From NCBI RefSeq assembly GCF_029439455.1, contig NZ_JAQFVG010000358.1, forward strand, positions 1-64,000: a DNA stretch of 64,000 nucleotides, written 5' to 3'. Position numbers and translations under genes: made by a program. The DNA is from Caballeronia sp. BR00000012568055 (lineage in GTDB: Bacteria; Pseudomonadota; Gammaproteobacteria; Burkholderiales; Burkholderiaceae). Shown piece by piece: positions 27,831 through 36,855 of this stretch. Position 1 is the first letter of the stretch; each line of letters begins with the position of its first letter. The notes beneath the pieces are model-generated. The model searched no databases and was not told where the DNA came from. It was given only the letters and a program-made list of their open reading frames with translations.

Positions 27831-28831
27831 GAATTGCCTTCCTCCTCTGGCTGTTCCAACACGCGTTGAGCAAGCGATGCCTCGTCTCGCTCCGCGTGGC
27901 TTTGTCGAATGAATACTGGCAGATCAGCCATCAGATGCGCGAAATGACTGTTGCGGCACAGCGGTCCTGCGCCGAGCGCCCGAGCGGCATGCGCGATCAC
28001 GAGCGATGCCGCATGTTCCGCGCCCAGACGCGCGCGCAGCGTCGGCAGCATGGCATCGGCTGTGGGCGTGCGATCGATAAACGCGGCGGTCTGACGCAGC
28101 AAAGCGGCGGTGGCGCTGAGCGTGGTATCGATAGCGCCGAGATGCGCCAGCGTGTGCGGATCGGCGCGGCGACGCGCGCTTCGAGCGACAAATTCGGCGA
28201 TACCCGCCGTCGCACCGAACCAGCATGCGGCGATACCCGCGCCACCTTGCCAGAAACCCGGCCGTTCGAGATACGCGCGCGGCGCGCCTATTTGTCGCGC
28301 GGGCACGTTGTGGAACTGCACGTCCATACTTGCGCTGGCCTGCATGCCGACCGCCTTCCAGCCGCTATCGGTGACGGTCACGCCGGGTTGACGCAAATCG
28401 ACGGCAGCGAGCACGGATTCATCGCGCTCGTTCCACGCAGTCACCAACGCGTGCGTTACCGATGCCGCGCCCGAGCACCACGCCTTCGTGCCGTTGAGCA
28501 GGCAATCGCCGTTTGCGCGCAACTTTGCGTCTGGTGGTTCCGCGGCCCAGACGGCCCATGCCGAACCGTCGTCCGGTTGCGCGCCGTCGAGTTCGGCAAG
28601 GATCGCGAGCGCGTCCGTGTGGCCTTCGTAGAGCTTCGTCAATGCGAGATCGAATGCAGCCACGGCGCCTAGCGATTGCCATCGGGCAAGCGTCGCGCCT
28701 TGTCCGGGCAAGGGTAGGCGATCCAGCCGCGCATCGATCAACGCGTGCAGCAATTCGCCCGTCTGCACGACGTTGCCACGCTCGAAAGGCGTCTCTGCGA
28801 GAAACGCACGCAGTGCGGATTGAATCGACAT
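27818..28831 (-). CDS. Acyl-CoA dehydrogenase-like flavoprotein
   Basis: The product has 337 residues, shorter than the usual 380. It keeps the middle beta domain (GTKAWCSGAASVTHALV, VGMQASASMDVQFHNV) and the C-terminal helical bundle. The usual catalytic Glu position is not obvious, so true acyl-CoA oxidation is uncertain. The start at 28831 follows AGGAGA; an in-frame ATG 54 bp upstream is less likely. It is the first gene of the operon with the deacetylase and the NodS-like methyltransferase, where it may modify an acyl chain or an amine. Confidence 0.82.
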   Translation of the reverse strand: MSIQSALRAFLAETPFERGNVVQTGELLHALIDARLDRLPLPGQGATLARWQSLGAVAAFDLALTKLYEGHTDALAILAELDGAQPDDGSAWAVWAAEPPDAKLRANGDCLLNGTKAWCSGAASVTHALVTAWNERDESVLAAVDLRQPGVTVTDSGWKAVGMQASASMDVQFHNVPARQIGAPRAYLERPGFWQGGAGIAACWFGATAGIAEFVARSARRRADPHTLAHLGAIDTTLSATAALLRQTAAFIDRTPTADAMLPTLRARLGAEHAASLVIAHAARALGAGPLCRNSHFAHLMADLPVFIRQSHAERDEASLAQRVLEQPEEEGNSWQL

Positions 28832-29079
28832 CGGTTCTCCTGTTCGGATGGCGCGGCTCATGAACAAGAGTGTGGCAAGGGACATGCCCGACCGCTATTC
28901 GGCTGAACGGCATAAGCAAAAGCGTCGGACTGTCGGCTGTGTATTGCTGTCTGGTCGATGCCGAAAATCCGTCGTTTTGGCCTATGCCTTCTGGCTGACT
29001 GTTCGGCTTTGTTCGGGCAGGGTTAAATAACGAAAAGTCCGCAAGAGGCGGCCTTCATGAACAGGAGCAAAAGGTGAAG

Positions 29080-30096
29080 TCAGCGGCGTGCGGGCGCTCC
29101 GACATTCTTGGATTCGCGCATGGATTCGGCGACAGTCTTTCGCGCGCCCCAGCGTTGAGCGAGCACGGCGCACACCATCAACTGAATCTGGTGGAACAGC
29201 ATGAGCGGCAGCACGACCGCGCCGACCGCGTGCGAGGCGAAAATCACCTTCGCCATGGGAATGCCGGCTGCGAGACTTTTTTTCGAGCCGCAAAAAATGA
29301 TGGTGATCTGATCGGCGCGGCTGAAGCCCAAACGCTTCGCCGCGAAAGCCGTGATGAAGAGCGCGAGCGCGAGCAGAAGAATGTTCACCGCGAGCAGACC
29401 GGCGAGCGCCGAGAGCGAAATCGAATGCCAGATTCCTTCGTTCACGGCCGCGCTGAACGCAACGTACACGACCAGCAAAATGGAACCCTGATCGACGAAC
29501 TTGAGCACGGCCTTGCGTTTGTCGATCCATTTGCCGATTGCCGGGCGCAACAACTGGCCGGCGATAAACGGCACCAACAGTTGCAGCACGATACTGCCGA
29601 CCGTATGCCACGGCGAGCCGGTGGTGGCGTTACTGCTCAGCAGCAGCCCGACCAACGCGGGCGTAATGAAGATTCCCAGCAGGCTCGACGCCGAAGCGCT
29701 GCACACGGCGGCAGGCACATTGCCTTTCGCCATCGACGTGAATGCAATCGACGATTGCACCGTGGACGGCAGCGTGCAGAGAAAGAGAATGCCGCTATAG
29801 AGCGCGGGCGTAACGAGCGGCGTCAAGACCGGCTTGAGTCCGAGGCCGAGCAGCGGGAACAGCGCGAACGTGCTCAGCAGCACGACGAGATGCAGCCGCC
29901 AGTGCGTTGCGCCCGCAACGATTGCTTCGCGCGAAAGCTTCGCGCCATGCAGGAAAAACAGCAGCCCGATCGCTACGTTCGTGATCCAGTTGAACGCTGT
30001 CGCAGCGCTTCCCCGGCACGGCAGCAGGCTCGCCAGAATGACGGTGCCGACCAGCGCCAGCGTGAAGTTATCGGGAAGAAGTTTGGGCCGTGCCAT
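29080..30096 (-). CDS. Bile acid:sodium symporter family transporter
   Basis: The product has 338 residues and about 10 hydrophobic segments. SBF/YfeH-type motifs are present: GLLFFLHGAKLS, FLCTLPSTVQSSIAFTSMA and FCGSKKSLAAGIPMA. This group of SBF-like transporters in proteobacteria has unproven substrates and is unlikely to move bile acids. The ATG at 30096 is preferred; a GTG 30 bp upstream would add ten residues. Confidence 0.87.
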   Translation of the reverse strand: MARPKLLPDNFTLALVGTVILASLLPCRGSAATAFNWITNVAIGLLFFLHGAKLSREAIVAGATHWRLHLVVLLSTFALFPLLGLGLKPVLTPLVTPALYSGILFLCTLPSTVQSSIAFTSMAKGNVPAAVCSASASSLLGIFITPALVGLLLSSNATTGSPWHTVGSIVLQLLVPFIAGQLLRPAIGKWIDKRKAVLKFVDQGSILLVVYVAFSAAVNEGIWHSISLSALAGLLAVNILLLALALFITAFAAKRLGFSRADQITIIFCGSKKSLAAGIPMAKVIFASHAVGAVVLPLMLFHQIQLMVCAVLAQRWGARKTVAESMRESKNVGAPARR

Positions 30097-30551
30097 TGGA
30101 TTTGGGATCGGACTGCGCCGCGCCACCGGACGAACTACCGGGCGAACGCGGTATCGAATGAGGGAAAACCATGATTCTCGCTTGTAGCCGATTGAAATGG
30201 CAAATTCATTTCATTGATCGATTGATGCGGAAATGGCATGAACCAGTGAGCACTCAAACCTGAAACTTGTAGCAAATGGCGGGCCGCGATCAGCAAATCA
30301 TGATGCGTTGATCGAAACGTTGCCAGCACATTTTTCGTCTTACATTTTCGGCTTCAATTCAGTCGGGCTAAGTAAAAAAACTCTGACGTAACATGGTGTT
30401 ACAACCATCGACCAGACCTAACACTTTTTGGCTCGACTGTCGTCGCGGCGGGAAATAAATTGTCGAATACACCGGTCGGCGGGTGCGCGCATCGTTCTGA
30501 TGCTCCACCTGAATTCATCCGACGAAGACCGGCAGACTCACCGTTTTCGAC
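30097..30551. other. Intergenic region between transporter and exported protein
   Basis: This 455-bp AT-richer region lies between divergent genes and has no credible reading frame. It contains a 15-bp dyad at 30388-30402 (listed separately). It must hold both promoters. Confidence 0.5.
30388..30402. promoter_or_regulatory. Dyad GTAACA-N3-TGTTAC, candidate operator
   Basis: A perfect 6-3-6 inverted repeat lies 150 bp upstream of the exported small protein gene. It is of a size bound by dimeric regulators. The regulator is unknown. Confidence 0.4.
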
Positions 30552-30920
30552 ATGACGCTCACTGGCATACGCAAGACGACTCGAATCATCGCAACCACGG
30601 CGCTCGCAGCGCTGGCGGTCGCGGGATCGCTTGCGCTCGCCGGCCCGCGCGCCGAATGGCTGTCGCCCGCCGTGTTCGATGACTCCGCCAGCAGCCGTCA
30701 TTCGCTGCACTACACGCCCGTCGCCGCCACCGAAGGTCTCACGCCCGTGAGTGCCGAGATGCGGCCGTCGCCGCGCGCGGATCAGGGTGCATCGTTCCGT
30801 AACGCCGGTTCGATCCGCGCCGACATTACGCGCTACAACGAAGAGCGCAGCATTCCCCGTCCTCCGGGCCGTCAATCCGACGACGCCCGCTCGCCTGCCA
30901 ACGCAAACTACCGCAACTAA
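30552..30920 (+). CDS. Exported small hypothetical protein
   Basis: The product has 122 residues. The N-terminus has two positive residues, then a hydrophobic stretch (IIATTALAALAVAGSLALA), which reads as a signal peptide or an anchor. The rest is hydrophilic, rich in Ser, Arg, Pro and Ala, and probably unstructured. No family was recognised. It stands alone between a divergent transporter and a porin gene 471 bp downstream. Confidence 0.6.
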   Translation: MTLTGIRKTTRIIATTALAALAVAGSLALAGPRAEWLSPAVFDDSASSRHSLHYTPVAATEGLTPVSAEMRPSPRADQGASFRNAGSIRADITRYNEERSIPRPPGRQSDDARSPANANYRN

Positions 30921-31391
30921 AAAACGCGGTTGCGTCGTCCCCGCAGTTATCCAAAAACTATTGGCGCGTCCAGTTCGCCTGTCACATTGACGTAATCTCG
31001 CCACAGTCGCGCGAGAGAAATCGAATCTTCATTCCCCTCTTTTTTCCGCGCAAGGACAATGCGGCCTTGTTTTCCTTTGCGCGGCATCAGCAGTTTCAAA
31101 ATCGCTGTCCGATGCGCCAACCGTGGCGTTGCGTTGGTTGCGTGTTGTCATTAATCGCGCATCTTCGACGGTCGTCACGGTTTGGCGTCTTAGCGGCCTA
31201 TTCAAACCGCTATACCCGCAATAATGAAAAAGAATTTTAACCGGAAAAATGGTCCGTAAAGATGGTGCCGCTCCACTTGCGTTGCCGCTCGCCCGAGAAA
31301 CCAATTACGCCGGTCCACTTGGCGAGCGCACCTTGTAAAACCCCTCGCCCGCCAAGCTTTCAATTTTTGACAAACGACAGGAGAGTTGTTC
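30921..31391. other. Long porin leader/intergenic region
   Basis: This 471-bp stretch has no gene. It includes a bulged hairpin, CCGCGCAAGG (31046-31055) with CCTTTGCGCGG (31074-31084). An AT-rich segment at 31203-31265 is the most likely promoter zone of the porin. Its length suggests a complex control region. Confidence 0.45.
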
Positions 31392-32501
31392 ATGAAGCCA
31401 ACCGTCAACCGTGCGCCGAAGAAAGCGGTGAAAGCAACGGTCAAGGCCACCGTAGTCGCCGCGATGTTCGGCTTTCTCGCGGCAGGCGCGGCTCAGGCGC
31501 AATCGAGCGTATCGCTCTACGGACAGGTCGACGAATGGGTCGGCGCCACCAAGTTTCCGGGCCAGGACCGCGCATGGAATGTGGGCGGCGGCGGTATGTC
31601 GACGTCCTACTGGGGCATGAAGGGCGCTGAAGATCTCGGCAACGGCTACAAGGCCATCTTCACCCTCGAAGCATTCTTCCGCGCGCAGAACGGCCAGGCC
31701 GGCCGTTTCCAGGGCGATACCTTCTTCGCGCGTAACTCGTACGTCGGCATTCAAGGTCCGATCGGTACGTTCACCGCTGGCCGCCTGACCACGCAACTGT
31801 TCGTATCGACGATTCTGTTCAACCCGTTCGTCGATTCGTACACGTTCTCGCCGATGGTCTACCACGTGTTCCTCGGCGCGGGCACGTTCCCGACGTATCG
31901 CACGGATCAGGGCGTGATCGGCGATTCGGGCTGGAACAACTCTGTGCAGTACACGACGCCGGACTTCAACGGTCTGTCGGGCAGCGCGATGTACACGTTC
32001 GGCAACACGGCAGGCGACGGCCGCTCGAAGAAGTACAGCGCGCAGTTCCTGTACTTCCACGGCCCGTTCGCGGCGACCGGCGTGTATCAGTACGTGAACT
32101 TCAACAACACGCCGGGCGACTTCACGAGCATCGACGGCTTCCAGACGCCGGGCTTCAAGAGCCAGAGCGTGGCGCAACTGGGCGCGTCGTACGACCTGAA
32201 GTACGTGAAGTTCTTCGCGCAGTACATGTACACAAAGAACGACTACGACGGCCCCGGCACATTCCACGTCAACACCGGACAAGGCGGCGTGACCGTGCCG
32301 CTCGGACCGGGCTCGGTGATGGCCTCCTACGCGTATTCGCGCAGCAACGGCGGTCTGGATCAGACGCACAAGAGCTGGGCCGTCGGCTACGACTATCCGC
32401 TGTCGAAGCGCACCGATGTCTACGCCGCGTACCTGAACGACAAGTACACGAGCGTCTCGACGGGCGATACCTTCGGCGTCGGCATCCGCGCGAAGTTCTA
32501 A
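31392..32501 (+). CDS. Gram-negative porin (outer membrane)
   Basis: The product has 369 residues. The signal peptide ends at AQAQ, then the mature chain begins SSVSLYGQVDEW, the Burkholderiales general-porin start. Alternating amphipathic strands follow, and the chain ends in the outer-membrane signature FGVGIRAKF with a terminal Phe. It forms a trimeric 16-stranded diffusion channel. The start at 31392 follows AGGAGAG; the ATG six bases earlier lies too close to that site. A strong terminator follows. Confidence 0.93.
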   Translation: MKPTVNRAPKKAVKATVKATVVAAMFGFLAAGAAQAQSSVSLYGQVDEWVGATKFPGQDRAWNVGGGGMSTSYWGMKGAEDLGNGYKAIFTLEAFFRAQNGQAGRFQGDTFFARNSYVGIQGPIGTFTAGRLTTQLFVSTILFNPFVDSYTFSPMVYHVFLGAGTFPTYRTDQGVIGDSGWNNSVQYTTPDFNGLSGSAMYTFGNTAGDGRSKKYSAQFLYFHGPFAATGVYQYVNFNNTPGDFTSIDGFQTPGFKSQSVAQLGASYDLKYVKFFAQYMYTKNDYDGPGTFHVNTGQGGVTVPLGPGSVMASYAYSRSNGGLDQTHKSWAVGYDYPLSKRTDVYAAYLNDKYTSVSTGDTFGVGIRAKF

Positions 32502-32520
32502 ACGCGCCTGCTGGCACAAA

Positions 32521-32552
32521 CAAAACACCGCGCTCTCGGGCGCGGTGTTTTG
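32521..32552 (+). terminator. Bidirectional intrinsic terminator after the porin
   Basis: A 12-bp stem, CAAAACACCGCG/CGCGGTGTTTTG, has an 8-base loop and is followed by TTTT. It lies between the converging porin and nitronate monooxygenase genes and can serve both. Confidence 0.88.
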
Positions 32553-32555
32553 TTT

Positions 32556-33512
32556 TCAGCGGATGGAAAGTCGTGCTTTCGCTTCGTCGTATTCGGTTCG
32601 CAAACGCGAAACCAATTCGGCCACGCTCGGCACGTCTTCCATCAGGCCGACGCCCTGGCCTGCGCCCCAGATATCCTTCCACGCCTTCGCTTTCGGATCG
32701 GCGAAATTCATCGCGGTTTTATCGGATTGCGGCAAGGCGTCCGGATCGAGTCCCGCTGCGACGATGCTCTCGCGAATGTAATTCCCGTGCACGCCCGTAA
32801 AGAGGTTCGTGTAGATGATGTCCGCCGCGCTCGCATCGACGATAGCCTGCTTGTAGCTCTCCAGCGCGTGCGCCTCTTTCGTCGCGATAAAGCGCGTGCC
32901 CATGTAGGCGATATCCGCGCCCATGGCCTGCGCGGCGAGAATCGAACCGCCATTGGCGATCGATCCCGACAGCACGATCGGACCATCGAAAATCTTGCGC
33001 ACTTCGCCGACCAGCGCGAACGGCGATGTCGTGCCCGCGTGACCGCCCGCGCCCGCCGCGACGAGAATCAAACCATCGACGCCCGCTTCCAGCGCCTTCT
33101 GCGCGTGGCGTAGGTTGATCACATCGTGCAGCACGATCCCGCCATACGAATGCACGGCGTCGATCATTTCCCTGACCGGCGCGCGCAGACTCGTGATGAA
33201 AATCGGCACCTGATGCTCGACGCACACGCGCACATCGTGTTCGAGCCGCGCGTTCGACTGATGCACGATCTGATTCACCGCGATCGGCCCGATCACCGCG
33301 TCTGGATTCGCCGCCTTGTGCGCCGCGAGTTCAGACTGAATCTGCGTGAGCCATTCATCGAGCAACTCGGCGGGACGCGCGTTGAGCGCCGGAAACGAAC
33401 CGACGATACCCGCCTTGCATTGCGCGAGCACCAGCTCCGGATAACTGACGATAAACATCGGCGATCCGATCACGGGCAGTGCGAGGTGCTGCAGGATGGC
33501 GGGAAGTGCCAT
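32556..33512 (-). CDS. Nitronate monooxygenase (2-nitropropane dioxygenase family)
   Basis: The product has 318 residues and a flavin-binding TIM barrel. It begins with the substrate-proximal VIGSPMFIVSYPELV. Further motifs are VLHDVINLRHAQKALEAGVD, LVAAGAGGHAG (phosphate binding) and MGADIAYMGTRFIAT. It oxidises alkyl nitronates such as propionate 3-nitronate with FMN and oxygen. It is monocistronic and converges on the porin. Confidence 0.92.
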   Translation of the reverse strand: MALPAILQHLALPVIGSPMFIVSYPELVLAQCKAGIVGSFPALNARPAELLDEWLTQIQSELAAHKAANPDAVIGPIAVNQIVHQSNARLEHDVRVCVEHQVPIFITSLRAPVREMIDAVHSYGGIVLHDVINLRHAQKALEAGVDGLILVAAGAGGHAGTTSPFALVGEVRKIFDGPIVLSGSIANGGSILAAQAMGADIAYMGTRFIATKEAHALESYKQAIVDASAADIIYTNLFTGVHGNYIRESIVAAGLDPDALPQSDKTAMNFADPKAKAWKDIWGAGQGVGLMEDVPSVAELVSRLRTEYDEAKARLSIR

Positions 33513-33759
33513 GGCGCGAATCTCCAGAAAAGGGCGATGCAGCAGTGGTTGATTTTACGGTCGTAATGCGCGGAACCGGCACGTACGATCATTCAATCTT
33601 TGCGCGAACGATCGTTCGATTATAGGCATAGCGATCGTCATGCCGATTCGCAAAATCCCGAGGACTTCTTCGGTTTCGGCCTCCAAGAGGCTTTGGTCAC
33701 ATCAGCATGGCGCGACCCGCGCCTAAAATCATTCGCAATGCCACGAACAAGAAAATGCC

Positions 33760-34650
33760 ATGTCCTTCGGAGACTACGAACCGTTTCGCGTCGATGCCGC
33801 GGGCGTCGAGATCGCGGGAACGAAGGGCGGTGAAGGGCCGCCGTTGTTGCTCTTGCATGGCTATCCGCAGACGCACGAAATCTGGCACGCCTGCGCCGAT
33901 GAACTCGCGCGCCACTTCACGGTGATCGCGCCTGACTTGCGCGGTTACGGTGCATCGGCGAAACCGGCCAGCGATGCGTCTCACGCGCCGTATTCGAAAC
34001 GCGCGATGGCCGCCGATCAGGTGCACGTGATGCGCCATTTCGGCTTCGACCGATTCATGGTCTGCGGACACGATCGCGGCGCGCGCGTGGCGCATCGCAT
34101 GGCGGTGGATTTTCCCGATGCCGTCGATCGATTGATGCTGCTCGATATCGCGCCGACGCTCGCCATGTACGACGCCACCGACCGCTTTACCGCGACCGCG
34201 AATTTCCACTGGTTCATGCTGATTCAACGCGCGCCGTTGCCCGAGTCGCTGATTCGCGGCAATCCGGATGCGTATCTGGATCGGCTGTTCGGCAGTGGTT
34301 CGGCCGGTCTCGCGCTATTCGCGCCGCACGCGCTTCAGGCGTATCGCGATGCTTTTGCTGCGCCCGGTGTAATCGATGCCACGTGCGAGGACTATCGCGC
34401 GGCGGCGAGCATCGATCTGGAGCACGAGCGCGACGATCTCGAACGCGGCGTGAAAATGGCGTGTCCGCTGCGCGTGTTGTGGGGCGAGGAGGGCGTGATC
34501 GGACAGCGTTTCGATGCGGTCGCCGAATGGCGCAAAGTCGCGCGCGATGTCAGCGGCCGCGCGCTGCCGGGCGGGCACTACATTCCCGAAGAACAACCGG
34601 AAGCGTTGATTGCGGAGATGCTCGCGTTTTTCGGCACGGAGCCTTCGTGA
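33760..34650 (+). CDS. Alpha/beta hydrolase, haloacetate (fluoroacetate) dehalogenase type
   Basis: The product has 296 residues. The nucleophile is Asp105 in GHDRGARVAHR rather than Ser. The two Arg residues that bind the carboxylate in fluoroacetate dehalogenases are at the expected places. The halide-binding His-Trp pair appears in NFHWFML and a possible third ligand in ATCEDYRA. The catalytic His lies in PGGHYIPEEQPE. Together these fit hydrolysis of haloacetates rather than an epoxide hydrolase. The actual substrate in this organism is unknown. Confidence 0.85.
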   Translation: MSFGDYEPFRVDAAGVEIAGTKGGEGPPLLLLHGYPQTHEIWHACADELARHFTVIAPDLRGYGASAKPASDASHAPYSKRAMAADQVHVMRHFGFDRFMVCGHDRGARVAHRMAVDFPDAVDRLMLLDIAPTLAMYDATDRFTATANFHWFMLIQRAPLPESLIRGNPDAYLDRLFGSGSAGLALFAPHALQAYRDAFAAPGVIDATCEDYRAAASIDLEHERDDLERGVKMACPLRVLWGEEGVIGQRFDAVAEWRKVARDVSGRALPGGHYIPEEQPEALIAEMLAFFGTEPS

Positions 34651-34776
34651 CGGCACACATGAAAACGTTCATGCACTATTTAGCTGCCCGTCAAATATCT
34701 GTAGGGAAAGCACCGATGTCTGCGCAATAACGTCGAGTTAGGATATTCTTGACGTTGATCACGTCTTAACGATTCC

Positions 34777-34811
34777 GCCGCTTGCCGTAGCTGACAAGCG
34801 GCTTTCTTTTT
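34777..34811 (+). terminator. Intrinsic terminator after the dehalogenase gene
   Basis: The stem GCCGCTTG/CAAGCGGC (34777-34784 with 34795-34802) has a 10-base loop and is followed by TTTCTTTTT. Confidence 0.85.
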
Positions 34812-34828
34812 GGGCGCTTACTTTGCGC

Positions 34829-35740
34829 TCAGTTTGAAATGATGGTATCGCCGTTCACTTTCAGCGCGCCGCCTTTTTCCAGTTCTCCGATGAGTTTTGC
34901 CAGCAACGCGCGATGCGTTTGCGGCGAACCGAGCATGTCCGCAGCGGCGCGCATCGCGCGGGCTTGTTGCGTGAGGGCGAGCAACGCTTCGAAGGTCATC
35001 GAGCGCGCATCGAGCAGCTTGAAAACGATCAGCACTTTCAGCGCGTTCTTCGCATTGCGCGCCGGATCGGCCTGCAAATAATCCAGCCGCGACGACGCGA
35101 TATCCAACGCGCGCGCCACATCCGAAAACGGCGCGCCGTGGCCGGGAATGACGATATCCACGTCCAATCCAGCGATAAGCTCCAGCACCGCGCGCTCCTC
35201 CGCAAATCCGCTTTCGCCTTCCAGTTCGGGAAAAATCACGCCGAAGCCGTTTTCCCACAACGCATCCGCGCTGATCAGCACGCGCGCGTCCGGGCTATGC
35301 AGCATCAGCGAATGCGGATCGTGGCCAGGCGCGCCAAGCACGTTCCATTCGATGCCGCCGAGCGTCAACGTCATGCCGTTATCGATCGTGCCTGTGAAGC
35401 CAAAACGCTCGCAGCGCTGGCCGGTCGCGCGGAACGTCAGCGCGTCTTCATCCCATTCGCGCACGACGCGCGCTTCGCTCGATGGAATCAGCGTTTCGCA
35501 CGCGTAAGTCTGCTGAAGCAGCGCGTTGCCGCCGCAGTGATCCGAATGCAGATGCGTGTTGATGATCGTATCCAGCGGACGCGTGCCGAGCTTTTGACGC
35601 AGCAACGCAAGCGTCTGCTGAGCATGCGATGCGTAGCCGGTATCGATCAGCGTCGCGCGTTCGGAATCGACGAACAGCACGTTATTCGACGAGAGCCAGC
35701 CTCGCTCGAAAACCGTCATCGATTCCGGCAGCGCATTCAT
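34829..35740 (-). CDS. MBL-fold metallo-hydrolase
   Basis: The product has 303 residues. The metal motif is THLHSDHCGG near residue 62, with further ligands in GAPGHDPHS, ISADALW and PGHGAPF. A C-terminal winged-helix-like region (KVLIVFKLLDARSMTFEALL) is shared with a group of proteobacterial MBL hydrolases. It is the last gene of the mvaB-ybaK-MaoC operon, and its ATG overlaps the preceding stop (ATGA). A thioesterase or glyoxalase-type reaction is plausible but not shown. Confidence 0.87.
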   Translation of the reverse strand: MNALPESMTVFERGWLSSNNVLFVDSERATLIDTGYASHAQQTLALLRQKLGTRPLDTIINTHLHSDHCGGNALLQQTYACETLIPSSEARVVREWDEDALTFRATGQRCERFGFTGTIDNGMTLTLGGIEWNVLGAPGHDPHSLMLHSPDARVLISADALWENGFGVIFPELEGESGFAEERAVLELIAGLDVDIVIPGHGAPFSDVARALDIASSRLDYLQADPARNAKNALKVLIVFKLLDARSMTFEALLALTQQARAMRAAADMLGSPQTHRALLAKLIGELEKGGALKVNGDTIISN

Positions 35741-36321
35741 AGCGGCATCACCACAATCGTCGCGGTCGCTTTCATCACCGTTTCGCCGAGTTGATTGATG
35801 GCGTCGCCTTCGAGCTTGACGAGATCTCCTTTGAGGCTCGCTTTCCACTTCGCTTCGATTACGCGCCAGCGCATGGTCAGCGTGTCGTGCGCTTTCACCG
35901 CGCGCGTCAGTTTGATGCCGAATTCGAGGCCGAGCGGCTGCGCGTACTGCGAGAAATGCGCGGCGAGCATCGCCATCAAGTGCGCGGTCGGCTGCGTGCC
36001 GGACGCAATCAGCGAACCGAAGCGGCTGGCGCGCGCGTAGGCATCGTCGTGATGCAGCGGGTTGGTGTCGTTGACGAGCGTGGCGAATTGTTTGATGGAA
36101 TCGGGCGGCAATTCCAGCGTCGCTTCGAACGATTCACCGAGCGTCACCACGCGCGCGCCTTGCCGACGGCTTTCCACGCGCGCAAGCACGTCGCGCTTTG
36201 CATCGTCGTCATACGCGGACCACGACGCGATTTCGTCGATGGTGCGAAAACAGCCATCGCAGAAGCCGGTTTCCGCGTTCATGCGACACACGTCGATGCA
36301 CGGCGACGCCACATCGCTCAT
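35737..36321 (-). CDS. DUF1289 / MaoC-like hydratase fusion
   Basis: The product has 194 residues. The N-terminal 50 carry DUF1289 with four cysteines (Cys8, Cys12, Cys21, Cys24), a likely metal site. Residues 60-190 have a hot-dog fold with the hydratase-like motif DTNPLHHDDAYA and GSLIASGTQP, which places Asp and His as in MaoC enoyl-CoA hydratases. The start at 36321 overlaps the ybaK stop. The role is probably acyl-CoA hydration coupled in some way to the metal-binding head. Confidence 0.82.
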   Translation of the reverse strand: MSDVASPCIDVCRMNAETGFCDGCFRTIDEIASWSAYDDDAKRDVLARVESRRQGARVVTLGESFEATLELPPDSIKQFATLVNDTNPLHHDDAYARASRFGSLIASGTQPTAHLMAMLAAHFSQYAQPLGLEFGIKLTRAVKAHDTLTMRWRVIEAKWKASLKGDLVKLEGDAINQLGETVMKATATIVVMPL

Positions 36322-36818
36322 GAAGCCGCCGTTTCGCGCAACGCGACATCGACCACGGGCGCGCCGGTCAGTTCGACCAACTCCTGCGGCGACAGATTGA
36401 ACACGGCATGTGGATGGCCCGCCGCCGCCCACAGACTGTCGAGCGCAAGCAAGTCTTCATCGATCAAAACGACGGGTTCCACCGCATGGCCGATCGGACA
36501 CACGCCGCCGATCGCATAGCCGGTTTTTTCGCGCACGAACTTCGCGTCCGCGCGGCCCAACGCGCCGACGCGCGCCGCCACTTTCGCTTCGTCCACGCGA
36601 TTCGCGCCGCTGGCGATCACGAGCACGGGCGCATCGTCTTCGCGGCGTCGAAACAGAATGGATTTGGCGATCTGCGCGATCGAACAGCCGAGTCCCGCCG
36701 CCGCTTCCGCCGAGGTCTTGCCGGTTTCCGGCAGCATCACGACTTCGTGCGGATGGCCGCGTTCCTTCAGCAACAGCGCGACGCGGCGCGCGGAATCGGG
36801 TAAAGAGTCGAGAGTCAT
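36318..36818 (-). CDS. YbaK/EbsC-family aminoacyl-tRNA deacylase-like protein
   Basis: The product has 166 residues and one YbaK/ProX editing domain (IAKSILFRRREDDAPVLV, and the GGVCPIGHAVEPV motif). Family members hydrolyse mischarged aminoacyl-tRNA in trans, such as Cys- or Ala-tRNAPro. The start at 36818 gives MTLDSLPDS; the longer frame upstream is GC-rich noise. It sits between mvaB and the DUF1289-MaoC gene. Confidence 0.88.
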   Translation of the reverse strand: MTLDSLPDSARRVALLLKERGHPHEVVMLPETGKTSAEAAAGLGCSIAQIAKSILFRRREDDAPVLVIASGANRVDEAKVAARVGALGRADAKFVREKTGYAIGGVCPIGHAVEPVVLIDEDLLALDSLWAAAGHPHAVFNLSPQELVELTGAPVVDVALRETAAS

Positions 36819-36855
36819 CGAAATCCTGTTGATATGCGATAAAAAGCAGCGTGCC

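Noticed and set aside
31305-32528. 407-codon minus-strand frame across the porin
   Set aside because: Antisense of the porin; the porin has a signal peptide, Shine-Dalgarno and terminal Phe.
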